A stretch of 64,000 nucleotides of DNA from Streptomyces fumanus (GTDB lineage Bacteria > Actinomycetota > Actinomycetes > Streptomycetales > Streptomycetaceae): NCBI RefSeq assembly GCF_014655295.1, contig NZ_BNBI01000014.1, positions 160,072-224,071 of the forward strand, read 5' to 3'. Under the pieces are notes generated by a model. That model ran no database searches, was not told the origin of the DNA, and saw nothing but the letters and a program-made list of their open reading frames with translations. This document shows positions 16,481 through 25,623 of the stretch, piece by piece. Each line of letters opens with the position of its first letter. The stretch's first letter is position 1. The translations under genes and the position numbers were made by a program.

Positions 16481-17517
16481 GCGCCACCGACGCCCCCACC
16501 GCCGACGAAAGGATTCTGCGGACCTCTCCGCTGCGGAAGCTCCTCGGCCGCCCGGAACTGGGCTCGGTCGTCGGCGCCATCGCCGTCTTCGTCTTCTTCG
16601 CCCTGGCCGCCGACAGCTTCCTGCGCGCCGCCAGCCTCAGCACGGTCCTGTACGCCTCCTCGACCATCGGCATCATGGCCGTACCCGTGGCGCTGCTGAT
16701 GATCGGCGGGGAGTTCGACCTGTCCGCCGGGGTGATGGTCACCTCCTCGGCGCTGATCTCGTCGATGTTCAGCTACCAGATGACCGCCAACGTCTGGGTC
16801 GGCGTCGGCGTCTCCCTGCTGGTCACCCTCGCCGTCGGCGCCTTCAACGGCTTCATGCTGACCCGCACGAAGCTGCCCAGCTTCATCATCACGCTCGGCA
16901 CCTTCCTGATGCTGACCGGCATGAACCTCGGCTTCACCAAGCTGATCGACGGCACCGTCTCCACCAAGACCATCGCCGACATGGAGGGCTTCCCCTCCGC
17001 CCGGGACGTGTTCGCCTCGACGATCACCGTCGGCGGCGTCGGCTTCAAGATCACCATCGTGTGGTGGCTCGCCCTGGTCGCCGTCGCGAGCTGGATCCTG
17101 CTGCGCACCCGCGCGGGCAACTGGATCTTCGCGGTCGGCGGCAACCAGGACGCCGCCCGCGCGGTGGGCGTCCCGGTCGCCAAGACCAAGATCGGCCTCT
17201 ACATGGGCGTCGCCTTCGGCGCCTGGATCGCCGGCCAGCACCTGCTGTTCTCGTACGACGTGGTCCAGTCCGGCGAGGGCGTCGGCAACGAGCTGATCTA
17301 CATCATCGCCGCCGTCATCGGCGGCTGCCTGATCACCGGCGGCTACGGCAGCGCCGTCGGCTCGGCGGTCGGCGCGTTCATCTTCGGCATGACCAGCAAG
17401 GGCATCGTCTTCGCCGAGTGGAACCCCGACTGGTTCAAGTTCTTCCTCGGAGCGATGCTGCTCCTCGCGACCCTGCTCAACGCCTGGGTCCGCAAGCGCG
17501 CGGAGGCCACCAAGTGA
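16477..17517 (+). CDS. Ribose/inositol-type ABC permease
   Basis: The 346-aa integral membrane protein shows about ten hydrophobic segments and the BPD_transp_2 family signatures VPVALLMIGGEFDLSAGVMV, FNGFMLTRTKLPSFIITLGT and AVGGNQDAARAVGVPV. It would form the homodimeric channel for the binding protein upstream and ATPase downstream. Both gene boundaries overlap by four bases (ATGA, GTGA), indicating translational coupling. Confidence 0.92.
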   Translation: MSATDAPTADERILRTSPLRKLLGRPELGSVVGAIAVFVFFALAADSFLRAASLSTVLYASSTIGIMAVPVALLMIGGEFDLSAGVMVTSSALISSMFSYQMTANVWVGVGVSLLVTLAVGAFNGFMLTRTKLPSFIITLGTFLMLTGMNLGFTKLIDGTVSTKTIADMEGFPSARDVFASTITVGGVGFKITIVWWLALVAVASWILLRTRAGNWIFAVGGNQDAARAVGVPVAKTKIGLYMGVAFGAWIAGQHLLFSYDVVQSGEGVGNELIYIIAAVIGGCLITGGYGSAVGSAVGAFIFGMTSKGIVFAEWNPDWFKFFLGAMLLLATLLNAWVRKRAEATK

Positions 17518-18305
17518 CCCGGAACCCGAACCGTACGGCCCTCGTCGAGCTGTCCGGCGTCAGCAAGCACTACGGCAACGTCCGCGCCCTCGAAGGCGTC
17601 TCCCTGACCGTGCGCGCGGGCGAGATCACCTGCGTCCTGGGCGACAACGGCGCCGGCAAGTCCACCCTCATCAAGATCGTCTCCGGGCTGCACCAGCACG
17701 ACGGCGGCACCCTCGCCCTCGACGGCGAGGAGACCCGCCTCGCCTCGCCCCGCGACGCCCTGGACCGCGGCATCGCCACCGTCTACCAGGACCTCGCGGT
17801 CGTCCCGCTGATGCCGGTCTGGCGCAACTTCTTCCTCGGCTCCGAGCCGCGCAAGGGCATCGCCCCCTTCAAGCGCATGGACGTCGACCTGATGCGCCGC
17901 ACCACCCGCGCGGAACTGCTGCGCATGGGCATCGACCTCCGCGACGTCGACCAACCCATCGACACCCTCTCCGGCGGCGAACGCCAGTGCGTGGCGATCG
18001 CCCGCGCGGTGTACTTCGGCGCCAAGGTGCTCGTCCTGGACGAGCCGACGGCGGCCCTGGGCGTCAAGCAGTCCGGTGTGGTCCTGAAATATGTGGCCGC
18101 GGCCCGCGACCAGGGCCTCGGCGTCGTACTGATCACCCACAACCCGCACCACGCCTACCTGGTCGGCGACCGCTTCGTCCTCCTGAAGCGCGGCACGATG
18201 GTCGGCAACCACGAACGCGACGACATCACCCTGGACGAACTGACCAGACAGATGGCAGGCGGCAACGAACTGGACGACCTCCGCCACGAACTGCAACGCC
18301 CCTGA
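17514..18305 (+). CDS. Sugar ABC transporter ATP-binding protein, single domain
   Basis: The 263-aa ATPase has Walker A GDNGAGKST, Q-loop TVYQDLAVVPLM, signature LSGGERQ, Walker B VLVLDEPTAAL and switch His in LITHNPHHA. It is half the size of the duplicated RbsA/MglA ATPases normally paired with this permease class, as in some actinobacterial systems, so it presumably works as a homodimer. GTG start overlaps the permease stop. Confidence 0.92.
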   Translation: MTRNPNRTALVELSGVSKHYGNVRALEGVSLTVRAGEITCVLGDNGAGKSTLIKIVSGLHQHDGGTLALDGEETRLASPRDALDRGIATVYQDLAVVPLMPVWRNFFLGSEPRKGIAPFKRMDVDLMRRTTRAELLRMGIDLRDVDQPIDTLSGGERQCVAIARAVYFGAKVLVLDEPTAALGVKQSGVVLKYVAAARDQGLGVVLITHNPHHAYLVGDRFVLLKRGTMVGNHERDDITLDELTRQMAGGNELDDLRHELQRP

Positions 18306-18513
18306 ATCACCCACGCCGCGAACCGCAACGCCCCCAAAAGGGGCGCGGGGCTGTGTCGATCTGCGGCTCCGCCGCGTGGGCGCGACCAGCCACGACAAAC
18401 CCGCACCCGACACCGTGCAACGCCTCTGACCACTCCACGCCGCGATCCGCAACGCCCCAAAAGGGGCGCGGGGAACTGCGCGACCAGCCACAACGCACCC
18501 GCACCCGACGACG
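18305..18513. repeat. Two copies of a Streptomyces intergenic repeat
   Basis: Two near-identical units (about 18314-18413 and 18436-18510) each contain CACGCCGCG-A-CCGCAACG, a GCCCC-AAAA-GGGGC hairpin, GCGCGGGG and GCGACCAGCCAC, ending near CGCACCCGAC. The first copy carries an extra ~30-nt piece with CTGCGGCTCCGCCGCGTGG. The hairpins can terminate the ABC operon. I recognise this as a repeat common between Streptomyces genes. Confidence 0.7.
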
Positions 18514-18566
18514 AACCCCCCACACCGTTCGGCACCCGGCGGAGCCGTGCGGCACAATCGACGCCG

Positions 18567-19715
18567 ATGAGCACCTACCGCGACCTCACCGCCCCCATCG
18601 GATCCCGCCGCGCCCCGGTCCTGCGCACCGTCGGCACGAGGGAACGCCGCTCGCACCTGACGGCCCCCCGCGTGCCGACCGTCGGCATCGACATCGGCGG
18701 CACCAAGGTGATGGCGGGGGTCGTGGACGCCGACGGCAACATCCTGGAGAAGCTCCGCACCGAGACCCCGGACAAGTCCAAGAGCCCCAAGGTCGTCGAG
18801 GACACCATCGTCGAACTGGTCCTGGACCTCTCCGACCGGCACGACGTGCACGCCGTCGGCATCGGCGCGGCCGGCTGGGTCGACGCCGACCGCAACCGCG
18901 TCCTGTTCGCCCCCCACCTGTCCTGGCGCAACGAACCCCTGCGCGACCGCATCGCCGCCCGCCTCGCGGTCCCCGTCCTGGTGGACAACGACGCCAACAC
19001 CGCCGCCTGGGCCGAGTGGCGCTTCGGCGCCGGCCGCGGCGAGGACCACCTCGTCATGATCACCCTGGGCACCGGCATCGGCGGCGCGATCCTGGAGGAC
19101 GGCCAGGTCAAGCGCGGCAAGTACGGCGTCGCGGGGGAGTTCGGCCACATGCAGGTGGTGCCCGGCGGCCACCGCTGCCCGTGCGGCAACCGCGGCTGCT
19201 GGGAGCAGTACAGCTCCGGCAACGCCCTGGTCAGAGAGGCCCGCGAGCTGGCCGCGGCCGATTCGCCGGTGGCGTACGGGATCATCGAGCACGTCAAGGG
19301 CAGCATCGGCGACATCACCGGGCCGATGATCACCGAGCTGGCCCGGGAGGGCGACGCCATGTGCGTCGAACTGCTCCAGGACATCGGCCAGTGGCTCGGC
19401 GTCGGCATCGCCAACCTCGCCGCCGCCCTCGACCCGTCCTGCTTCGTGATCGGCGGCGGCGTCAGCGCCGCCGACGACCTGCTGATCGGACCCGCCCGGG
19501 ACGCGTTCAAACGCCAGCTCACCGGCCGCGGCTACCGGCCCGAGGCCCGCATAGTCCGGGCCCAGCTCGGCCCCGAGGCCGGCATGGTCGGCGCCGCCGA
19601 CCTGGCCCGGCTGGTCGCCCGCCGCTTCCGCCGCGCCAACCGGCGCCGCGTCGAGCGGCACGAGCGCTACGAGCGCTACACCAAGGCCCGCCGCACCGAC
19701 CGGGAGGCGCTGTGA
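18567..19715 (+). CDS. ROK-family sugar kinase
   Basis: The 382-aa protein has the ROK phosphate-binding motif VGIDIGGTKVMAG after a ~30-residue N-terminal extension, the sugar/ATP region LVMITLGTGIGGAILE, and the zinc motif HRCPCGNRGCWEQY (His plus three Cys). There is no N-terminal helix-turn-helix, so it is an enzyme rather than a repressor. It would phosphorylate the imported sugar, probably a hexose. CACAAT lies 8 nt before the ATG, and the mRNA may be leaderless. The stop overlaps the next start. Confidence 0.88.
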   Translation: MSTYRDLTAPIGSRRAPVLRTVGTRERRSHLTAPRVPTVGIDIGGTKVMAGVVDADGNILEKLRTETPDKSKSPKVVEDTIVELVLDLSDRHDVHAVGIGAAGWVDADRNRVLFAPHLSWRNEPLRDRIAARLAVPVLVDNDANTAAWAEWRFGAGRGEDHLVMITLGTGIGGAILEDGQVKRGKYGVAGEFGHMQVVPGGHRCPCGNRGCWEQYSSGNALVREARELAAADSPVAYGIIEHVKGSIGDITGPMITELAREGDAMCVELLQDIGQWLGVGIANLAAALDPSCFVIGGGVSAADDLLIGPARDAFKRQLTGRGYRPEARIVRAQLGPEAGMVGAADLARLVARRFRRANRRRVERHERYERYTKARRTDREAL

Positions 19716-20293
19716 CGGAGACCCTGCCGCACCAGGTCGGCCCGCCCGAGGAGGCGCGGCGCCCGCCGGAGGACCGGCGGCACATGATCCGCCGCCGGGC
19801 CCTCACCCTGCTGACCATCGTGCTGCTCATCGGCGTCCCCGCCGGATACCTGATGATCTCCGCCGACCAGAGCCGCAGCAGCGGCCGGGAGAAGGAGGAG
19901 AAGTACTCGGCGACCGGCCTGAGCGCGGCCTGGCCCTCCAAGGTGCAGCGCCGCATCTACCAGGTGCCCATACCGCACCCCGCCGGCAAGGTCGCGTACT
20001 ACGAGACCAACAACTGGAAGACCAGCAGGCTGTACGTCCAGTTCGAGACCACCGCCGCGGGCCTGGACGTCTTCCTGGCGGGCGTCGGCGTCGACCGCGG
20101 CGACCTGAAGCGGGACGGCATCACCATGAGCGAGCGCGACCAGAACGTCTCGGGCTGGCGGTTCACCGGGCCGGGCGTCTGGTGGGGCCTGAAGCACCCG
20201 CAGAAGAACCCCGCTCCGACCCAGGACATCGTCGTCAACCTGGCCAACCCGAGTCTGCCGATGGTGTACGTCGTCTCGCGGACGGTCCCCTGA
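19712..20293 (+). CDS. Membrane-anchored protein of unknown function
   Basis: The 193-aa protein has one transmembrane segment after ~25 charged residues (ALTLLTIVLLIGVPAGYLMI), then an external domain of ~145 residues with conserved-looking patches (WPSKVQRRIYQVPIPHPAG, YVQFETTAAGLDVFL, DIVVNLANPSLPMVYVVS). The GTG start overlaps the ROK kinase TGA, so it is translated from the same message. It might sense or modulate the transporter. No named domain recognised. Confidence 0.7.
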   Translation: MTETLPHQVGPPEEARRPPEDRRHMIRRRALTLLTIVLLIGVPAGYLMISADQSRSSGREKEEKYSATGLSAAWPSKVQRRIYQVPIPHPAGKVAYYETNNWKTSRLYVQFETTAAGLDVFLAGVGVDRGDLKRDGITMSERDQNVSGWRFTGPGVWWGLKHPQKNPAPTQDIVVNLANPSLPMVYVVSRTVP

Positions 20294-20320
20294 CCGGGTC
20301 CCGGCAGGGGCCGGAGCCGA

Positions 20321-20343
20321 TTGTCAGACCCCGCCCGTAGAGT
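20321..20343 (+). promoter_or_regulatory. RecA-NDp/PafBC-type DNA-damage promoter
   Basis: TTGTCAGAC, then 8 nt, then TAGAGT. This fits the RecA-independent DNA-damage promoter consensus of actinobacteria (TTGTCRG-tg-N8-TAnnnT), bound by PafBC in mycobacteria. It lies 44 nt before the SNF2 start. The match is seen directly; damage induction is inferred. Confidence 0.65.
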
Positions 20344-20387
20344 CGAAGACAAGTGATCCGGCTCATGGGCGGGAGGTGGCAGGACGT

Positions 20388-23237
20388 ATGCGTGACACGG
20401 CCGTGGTGGCCGAGCGGACGACGGCGGCGGGAGACCCCGCCGGGCCCGTCCCGGTCCGGCTCGCCGCCGTCTTCCTGCCCGCCCCGCTCCCGCGCGAGGG
20501 ACGCGTCGCCTTCTGGGACCCGGAGGGCGGCGAGCTGCCCGCCGGTTCCGTCCCGCTGACGGTGGTACGGCGGCACGGCGCCGGGGTCCGCCGCCGCAGC
20601 GTCCCCGCCCTGGTCCTCCCCCTCGACGACGCGCTGCCCGTGCTCACCGCCGCCCGGCACGACCCGGCTGCCCACCCCGCCACCGCCTGCTGGGGCGCCG
20701 CCGCCCTGCACGCCCTGCGGCTCGTCGCGCGGGGCAGGCTGCTGCCCGGCCTCACCGCCACCGGCCACGACGCCTGGCGGGCCGGACCCCTCGACCCCGA
20801 CGACATCGCCCACCTGCGGGCCGTCGCCGCCGCCCTGCCGCCCGAGGGCCACGCCGTCCCGCTGGACGGTCCGGGCGTCGTCCGGCTCCCCGAACCCCGC
20901 GCGCTGATCCGCGCCTTCCTGGACGCGGTCGCCGACACCCTGCCCCGCACCGCCGCCGCGCCGCACGCCCTGGGCCGGCCCTTCGCCGCCCGCCCCGCCC
21001 AGCACCTGCCCGCCGCCCGGGACTGGGCCGCCGAGGTCGCCGCCGGCATGGACGCGGGCGTACGGATCTCCCTCCGCCTGGACCTGTCGGCGTACGCCCT
21101 GTTCGACGCGGACGGCGAGGGCGACGCCGGGCGCGGGCGCGGCGCGGGTGCCGCCGTCGTCCAGGTGCACAGCCTCGCCGACCCCACCCTGGTCGCCGAC
21201 GCCGCGGACCTCTGGTCGGGCGCGGCCGACCCCGCCTTCGGTCCCCGCGCGCGCGTCGACACCGCCCTCGCGGTGCGCCGCGCCGCCCGGGTCTGGCCCC
21301 CGCTGGACCGGCTCACCGAGCAGGACGTGCCCGATGTGCTGGCCCTGTCCGAGGACGAGGTCACCGACCTGCTCGGCGTCGCCGCCACCCGGCTCGCCGC
21401 CGCCGGCGTCGCCGTGCACTGGCCCCGCGACCTCGCCCAGGACCTCACCGCCACCGCCGTGGTCCGACCCGCGCCCGGTTCCGCGACCGACGGCACCGGC
21501 TTCTTCGAGAGCGAGGACCTGCTCCGGTTCGGCTGGCAGCTCGCGCTCGGCGGCGACCCGCTCACCGAGGCCGAGATGGACCTCCTGGCCGAGGCCCACC
21601 GCCCCGTCGTCCGCCTCCGCGACCGGTGGGTGCTGGTCGACCCGGCCCTCGTCCGCCGCGCCCGCAAGCGCGACCTGGGCCTCCTCGACCCCGTCGACGC
21701 GCTGTCCGTCGCCCTCACCGGCACCGCCGAGGTCGACGGCGAGAGCGTCGAGGCGGTCCCCGTCGGCGCGCTGGCCGCCCTCCGCGACCGGCTCACCGCC
21801 GGACCGCGCCCCGCCGAGCCGCCGCCCGGCCTCGCCGCCACCCTCCGCGACTACCAGCTCCGGGGCCTGGCCTGGCTGGACCAGATGACCTCCCTCGGGC
21901 TCGGCGGCTGCCTCGCCGACGACATGGGCCTCGGCAAGACGGTCACCCTCATCGCCCTCCACCTGAAGCGGGCCCGCCGCGAACCCACCCTGGTGGTCTG
22001 CCCGGCCTCCCTGCTGGGCAACTGGCAGCGGGAGATCACCCGGTTCGCGCCCGGCGTCCCCGTCCGCCGCTTCCACGGCCCCGACCGCACCCTGGACGGC
22101 CTCGACGGCGGCTTCGTCCTCACCACCTACGGCACCATGCGCTCGGCGGCCGCCACCCTCGCCGCACAGCCCTGGGGCATGGTCGTCGCCGACGAGGCCC
22201 AGCATGTGAAGAACCCCTATTCGGCCACCGCGAAGGCGCTGCGCACCATCCCCGCCCCCGCCCGCGTGGCCCTCACCGGCACCCCCGTGGAGAACAACCT
22301 CTCCGAGCTGTGGGCCCTCCTCGACTGGACCACCCCCGGACTGCTCGGCCCCCTGAAGTCCTTCCGCGCCCGGCACGCCCGCGCGGTGGAGTCCGGCGAG
22401 GACGACGAGGCGGCGGCCCGCCTCGCCCGGCTGGTCCGCCCCTTCCTGCTGCGCCGCCGCAAGTCCGACCCCGGCATCGTCCCCGAACTGCCGCCGAAGA
22501 CCGAGACCGACCACCCCGTCCCCCTCACCCGCGAGCAGGCCGCGCTGTACGAGGCGGTGGTCCGCGAGTCGATGCTGGCCATCGAGACGGCCGAGGGCAT
22601 GGCCCGCCGGGGCCTCGTCCTCAAGCTCCTCACCGCCCTCAAGCAGATCTGCGACCACCCCGCGCTGTACCTCAAGGAGGACCACCGCCGCCCGCGCGGC
22701 GCCACCGACCGCTCCGGCAAGCTCGCCCTGCTCGACGAACTTCTGGACACGGTCCTCGCGGAGGACGGCTCGGTACTCGTCTTCACCCAGTACGTCGGCA
22801 TGGCCCGCATCCTCACCGCCCACCTCACCGACCGCGCCGTTCCCGTCGAACTGCTGCACGGCGGTACGCCGGTGGCCGAGCGCGAGCGCATGGTGGACCG
22901 CTTCCAGGACGGCGCCACCCCGGTCCTGGTGCTGTCCCTCAAGGCGGCGGGCACCGGCCTCAACCTCACCCGCGCCGGACACGTCGTCCACTTCGACCGC
23001 TGGTGGAACCCGGCCGTCGAGGAACAGGCCACCGACCGCGCCTACCGCATCGGCCAGACCCAGCCCGTCCAGGTCCACCGCCTGGTCACCGAGGGCACGG
23101 TCGAGGACCGCATCGCCGACATGCTCCGCGCCAAGCGGGCCCTGGCCGACGCGATCCTCGGCTCCGGCGAGGCGGCCCTCACCGAACTCACCGACCGCGA
23201 GCTGTCCGACCTCGTCTCCCTCCGGAGGCCGACATGA
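20388..23237 (+). CDS. SNF2-family DEAD/DEAH ATPase
   Basis: The 949-aa protein has a divergent N-terminal half (residues ~1-470, SNF2-associated) and a C-terminal Swi2/Snf2 motor. Motor motifs include GGCLADDMGLGKTVTLIALH (motif I), VVADEAQHVKN (II, DEAQ), ALTGTPVENNLSELWALLDW (III), LVFTQYVGMA (IV), LLHGGTPVAERERMVDRF, LSLKAAGTGLNLTRAGHVV (V) and ATDRAYRIGQTQPVQVHRL (VI). It likely translocates on double-stranded DNA in repair or transcription recycling. ATG 20388 has GGGAGGTGG upstream. The downstream SWIM gene overlaps by ATGA, a pairing common in actinobacteria. Confidence 0.92.
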   Translation: MRDTAVVAERTTAAGDPAGPVPVRLAAVFLPAPLPREGRVAFWDPEGGELPAGSVPLTVVRRHGAGVRRRSVPALVLPLDDALPVLTAARHDPAAHPATACWGAAALHALRLVARGRLLPGLTATGHDAWRAGPLDPDDIAHLRAVAAALPPEGHAVPLDGPGVVRLPEPRALIRAFLDAVADTLPRTAAAPHALGRPFAARPAQHLPAARDWAAEVAAGMDAGVRISLRLDLSAYALFDADGEGDAGRGRGAGAAVVQVHSLADPTLVADAADLWSGAADPAFGPRARVDTALAVRRAARVWPPLDRLTEQDVPDVLALSEDEVTDLLGVAATRLAAAGVAVHWPRDLAQDLTATAVVRPAPGSATDGTGFFESEDLLRFGWQLALGGDPLTEAEMDLLAEAHRPVVRLRDRWVLVDPALVRRARKRDLGLLDPVDALSVALTGTAEVDGESVEAVPVGALAALRDRLTAGPRPAEPPPGLAATLRDYQLRGLAWLDQMTSLGLGGCLADDMGLGKTVTLIALHLKRARREPTLVVCPASLLGNWQREITRFAPGVPVRRFHGPDRTLDGLDGGFVLTTYGTMRSAAATLAAQPWGMVVADEAQHVKNPYSATAKALRTIPAPARVALTGTPVENNLSELWALLDWTTPGLLGPLKSFRARHARAVESGEDDEAAARLARLVRPFLLRRRKSDPGIVPELPPKTETDHPVPLTREQAALYEAVVRESMLAIETAEGMARRGLVLKLLTALKQICDHPALYLKEDHRRPRGATDRSGKLALLDELLDTVLAEDGSVLVFTQYVGMARILTAHLTDRAVPVELLHGGTPVAERERMVDRFQDGATPVLVLSLKAAGTGLNLTRAGHVVHFDRWWNPAVEEQATDRAYRIGQTQPVQVHRLVTEGTVEDRIADMLRAKRALADAILGSGEAALTELTDRELSDLVSLRRPT

Positions 23238-25423
23238 GCCCCCGCCCCTCGGAAGAGGCCCGCCGCGCGCTGCGGGCGGCACGGGAACGACGGGAGGCCG
23301 CGTCCGCGGAGGCCGGAGAGTCCGCAGGCGCCCCTGCGCCGCCCATGCCCGAGCTGTCCGCCGACGCGCCTCCGCGCTCGACGTCCGAACACCTGCCGGA
23401 CGACGTTACGCAGGGGTCCGGGTCCGACCGCTGTGCCGAGCCCCGTCCCGGCGACGCCGCCCGCGCGGCACTGCGGCGCGCGATGTCCGCCAGGCGGACC
23501 GGCACGCCTCAGGACGCCGACGCCGACGCGCCGACCGGCACGCCTCAGGACGCCGACGCCGACGCGCCGACCGGCACGCCTCAGGACGCCGACGCCGACG
23601 CGCCGACCGGCACGCCTCGGGACGCCGACGCGCCGACCGAGGGCACGGGCGTGCCCGCCGAGCCCGCCCAGCCCGCCGACTCCTCGGCCGCGGACGCCGG
23701 CGTTCCGGCCGAGGACGCCGACACCGGGGCCCCCACCCAGCACCCTGGCACCTCAGTAGACCCCGACGCTCCCACTCAAGAGGATCCACCCTCCCGTCCC
23801 CGCAGCGCACCCGCCCCCGACGCCGCCTCCCGCCCCGGCGACCGCGCCCGTGAGGCGTTGCGGGCCGCGCGCCGGGCCCGGCCGGACGCGCCCGCGCAAC
23901 GCACCGGCCATGGACACCGCCCGGCCCGCCCGGCGCCGGCCGCCGCCCGCCCCGAGGGCCCCGCCGCTCGCGCCGCCGCCGTACGCGACCTCCTCGCGGG
24001 CGCGTTCCGCCTCCCCGCCGACGACGCCCCGGCCGACGAGGCCCTGACCGACGAGACCCGCACCGAGCAGCCGACCCGCCCCCGCCCCGCCCCGGCGAAG
24101 CCCCACCCCGCTCCCGAGCCCGCCCCCGCTTCACCCTCCCGCCCCACCACCCCCCGTTCCATGGCCGCCCCCGACCGCGACGGCGAGCTGCGGCGGACCT
24201 TCCCCGCGTTCCCGGCCGGACCGTCGGCGGGGGAGGCGTTCGCCGACACCTGGTGGGGGAACGCCTGGGTCGAGGCACTGGAGGAAGGCGCGCTGGACGT
24301 CAAGCGGCTGGCGCGGGGGCGCGGGTACGCCGAGCGGGGCCACGTCGACGCCATCACCGTCACGCCCGGACTCGTCCTCGCCTACGTCCAGGGCAGCCGC
24401 GCCCGGCCGTACCGCGTGCAGGTGCGGCTGCGCACGCTGGACGACAGCGACTGGGAGCGTTTCCTGGACGCCGCCGCCGAGCGCCCCGGCCATATCGCCG
24501 CCCTGCTGGACAAGGAGCTGCCGCACTCCCTCGCCGACTGCGGCGTCCCGCTGCTCCCCGGCCCCGGCGACCTCGCCCCGCAGTGCAGTTGCCCCGACTC
24601 CGGCCACCCCTGCAAGCACGCCGCGGCGCTGTGCTACCAGACGGCCCGGCTGCTGGACGCCGACCCGTTCGTGCTGCTCCTGCTGCGCGGCCGGGGCGAG
24701 CGCGAACTGCTCGACGCGCTGTCCCGGCTCAGCGCCGCCCGCGCGGCCCGCGCCGCCCAGGACCGCGACCCCGGGGCCCTGCCCGGCGTACGGGCCGCCG
24801 AGGCCCTGGCCCCGCGCACGCTGCCGCCCCTTCCGCCGCCGCTGCCCGCGCCCCCGCACCCCGAGCAGCCCCCGGCGTATCCGGCGGCCCCGGGCGGTCC
24901 CGACCCGTTCGCCCTGGACCAGCTCGCCACGGACGCCGCCGCCCGCGCCCACGCCCTGCTCACCACGGGCCGCGATCCGGTCGGCGGGCTGACGCTGTGG
25001 CAGGACGCGGTCCGGCTGGCCGCGGCCCGCCCCGGTTCCGGCCTCACCGCCGGCACCCGCGCGCTGTACTCCTCCCTCGCCGGGGCGGCCGGCCGCTCCC
25101 CGGCCGAGCTGGCCCGCGCGGTGGCCGCCTGGCGCCAGGGCGGACCGGAGGGACTCAGCGTGCTGGAGGAGCCGTGGGACCCGCCGGCCGGCCGGTTCGA
25201 CCGCGCCCGCCCGCTGCTGCTCGCCGCCGACCTCCCCGCCTTCCGCCCCTGGCGCAACCGCCTCACCCACCCCCGCGGCCACGTCCAGCTCCGGCTCGGC
25301 CGGGACGGCCTGTGGTACGCCTACGAGTCCGAGCCCGGCCGCGACGACTGGTGGCCCAGAGGCACCCCCGATCTCGACCCGGTGGGCGCCCTCACCGGCC
25401 TCGGCGCACCCACGGAGGAGTGA
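23234..25423 (+). CDS. SWIM zinc-finger protein partnered with SNF2 ATPase
   Basis: The 729-aa protein has a low-complexity N-terminal ~310 residues rich in Ala/Pro/Asp, including 12-residue tandem repeats (GTPQDADADAPT), followed by a structured region from FADTWWGNAWVEALEEGALD. The SWIM motif CxC-xn-CxH is at CSCPDSGHPCKHAAALCYQ (about residues 455-475). A proline-rich linker and C-terminal helical domain ending WYAYESEPGRDDWW follow. It overlaps the SNF2 stop, so the pair is probably co-expressed. SWIM domains bind DNA or proteins, and here it may recruit the helicase. Confidence 0.88.
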   Translation: MSPRPSEEARRALRAARERREAASAEAGESAGAPAPPMPELSADAPPRSTSEHLPDDVTQGSGSDRCAEPRPGDAARAALRRAMSARRTGTPQDADADAPTGTPQDADADAPTGTPQDADADAPTGTPRDADAPTEGTGVPAEPAQPADSSAADAGVPAEDADTGAPTQHPGTSVDPDAPTQEDPPSRPRSAPAPDAASRPGDRAREALRAARRARPDAPAQRTGHGHRPARPAPAAARPEGPAARAAAVRDLLAGAFRLPADDAPADEALTDETRTEQPTRPRPAPAKPHPAPEPAPASPSRPTTPRSMAAPDRDGELRRTFPAFPAGPSAGEAFADTWWGNAWVEALEEGALDVKRLARGRGYAERGHVDAITVTPGLVLAYVQGSRARPYRVQVRLRTLDDSDWERFLDAAAERPGHIAALLDKELPHSLADCGVPLLPGPGDLAPQCSCPDSGHPCKHAAALCYQTARLLDADPFVLLLLRGRGERELLDALSRLSAARAARAAQDRDPGALPGVRAAEALAPRTLPPLPPPLPAPPHPEQPPAYPAAPGGPDPFALDQLATDAAARAHALLTTGRDPVGGLTLWQDAVRLAAARPGSGLTAGTRALYSSLAGAAGRSPAELARAVAAWRQGGPEGLSVLEEPWDPPAGRFDRARPLLLAADLPAFRPWRNRLTHPRGHVQLRLGRDGLWYAYESEPGRDDWWPRGTPDLDPVGALTGLGAPTEE
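23498..23635 (+). repeat. 36-bp in-frame tandem repeat in SWIM gene
   Basis: Three identical or near-identical 36-bp units (23498-23533, 23534-23569, 23570-23605) and a 30-bp variant (23606-23635) encode TGTPQDADADAP. The copies differ by almost nothing at DNA level, so they are recent and probably variable between strains. Confidence 0.9.
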
Positions 25424-25623
25424 ACGCCCGGGACGGCGCCCGCTGCCCCCCCCGGGACGGCACCCACTGCCCCCGGGACGGCGCCCGCTGCCTCCAGGCG
25501 CCCCTGACCAGCCGCCGGGCCCTCCGCGCCACGGTGTCCGGTTCTCGCCGATCCGCCGTAAACGCCTGGACCGGGCGTCCCCGGTGACGGGAAACTTCCG
25601 TTTTCCCCACCTTCGGGAGTGTG

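Noticed and set aside
18305..18513. Mobile element ends
   Set aside because: The repeats are short hairpin units of a kind common between Streptomyces genes; no transposase or target duplication.
20235..23282. 1015-codon frame antisense to the SNF2 gene
   Set aside because: Composition is Gly/Val/Asp/Gln shadow of GC-rich coding DNA; no motifs.
23498..23635. CRISPR-like tandem array
   Set aside because: Units are contiguous with no spacers and keep the reading frame of the SWIM gene.
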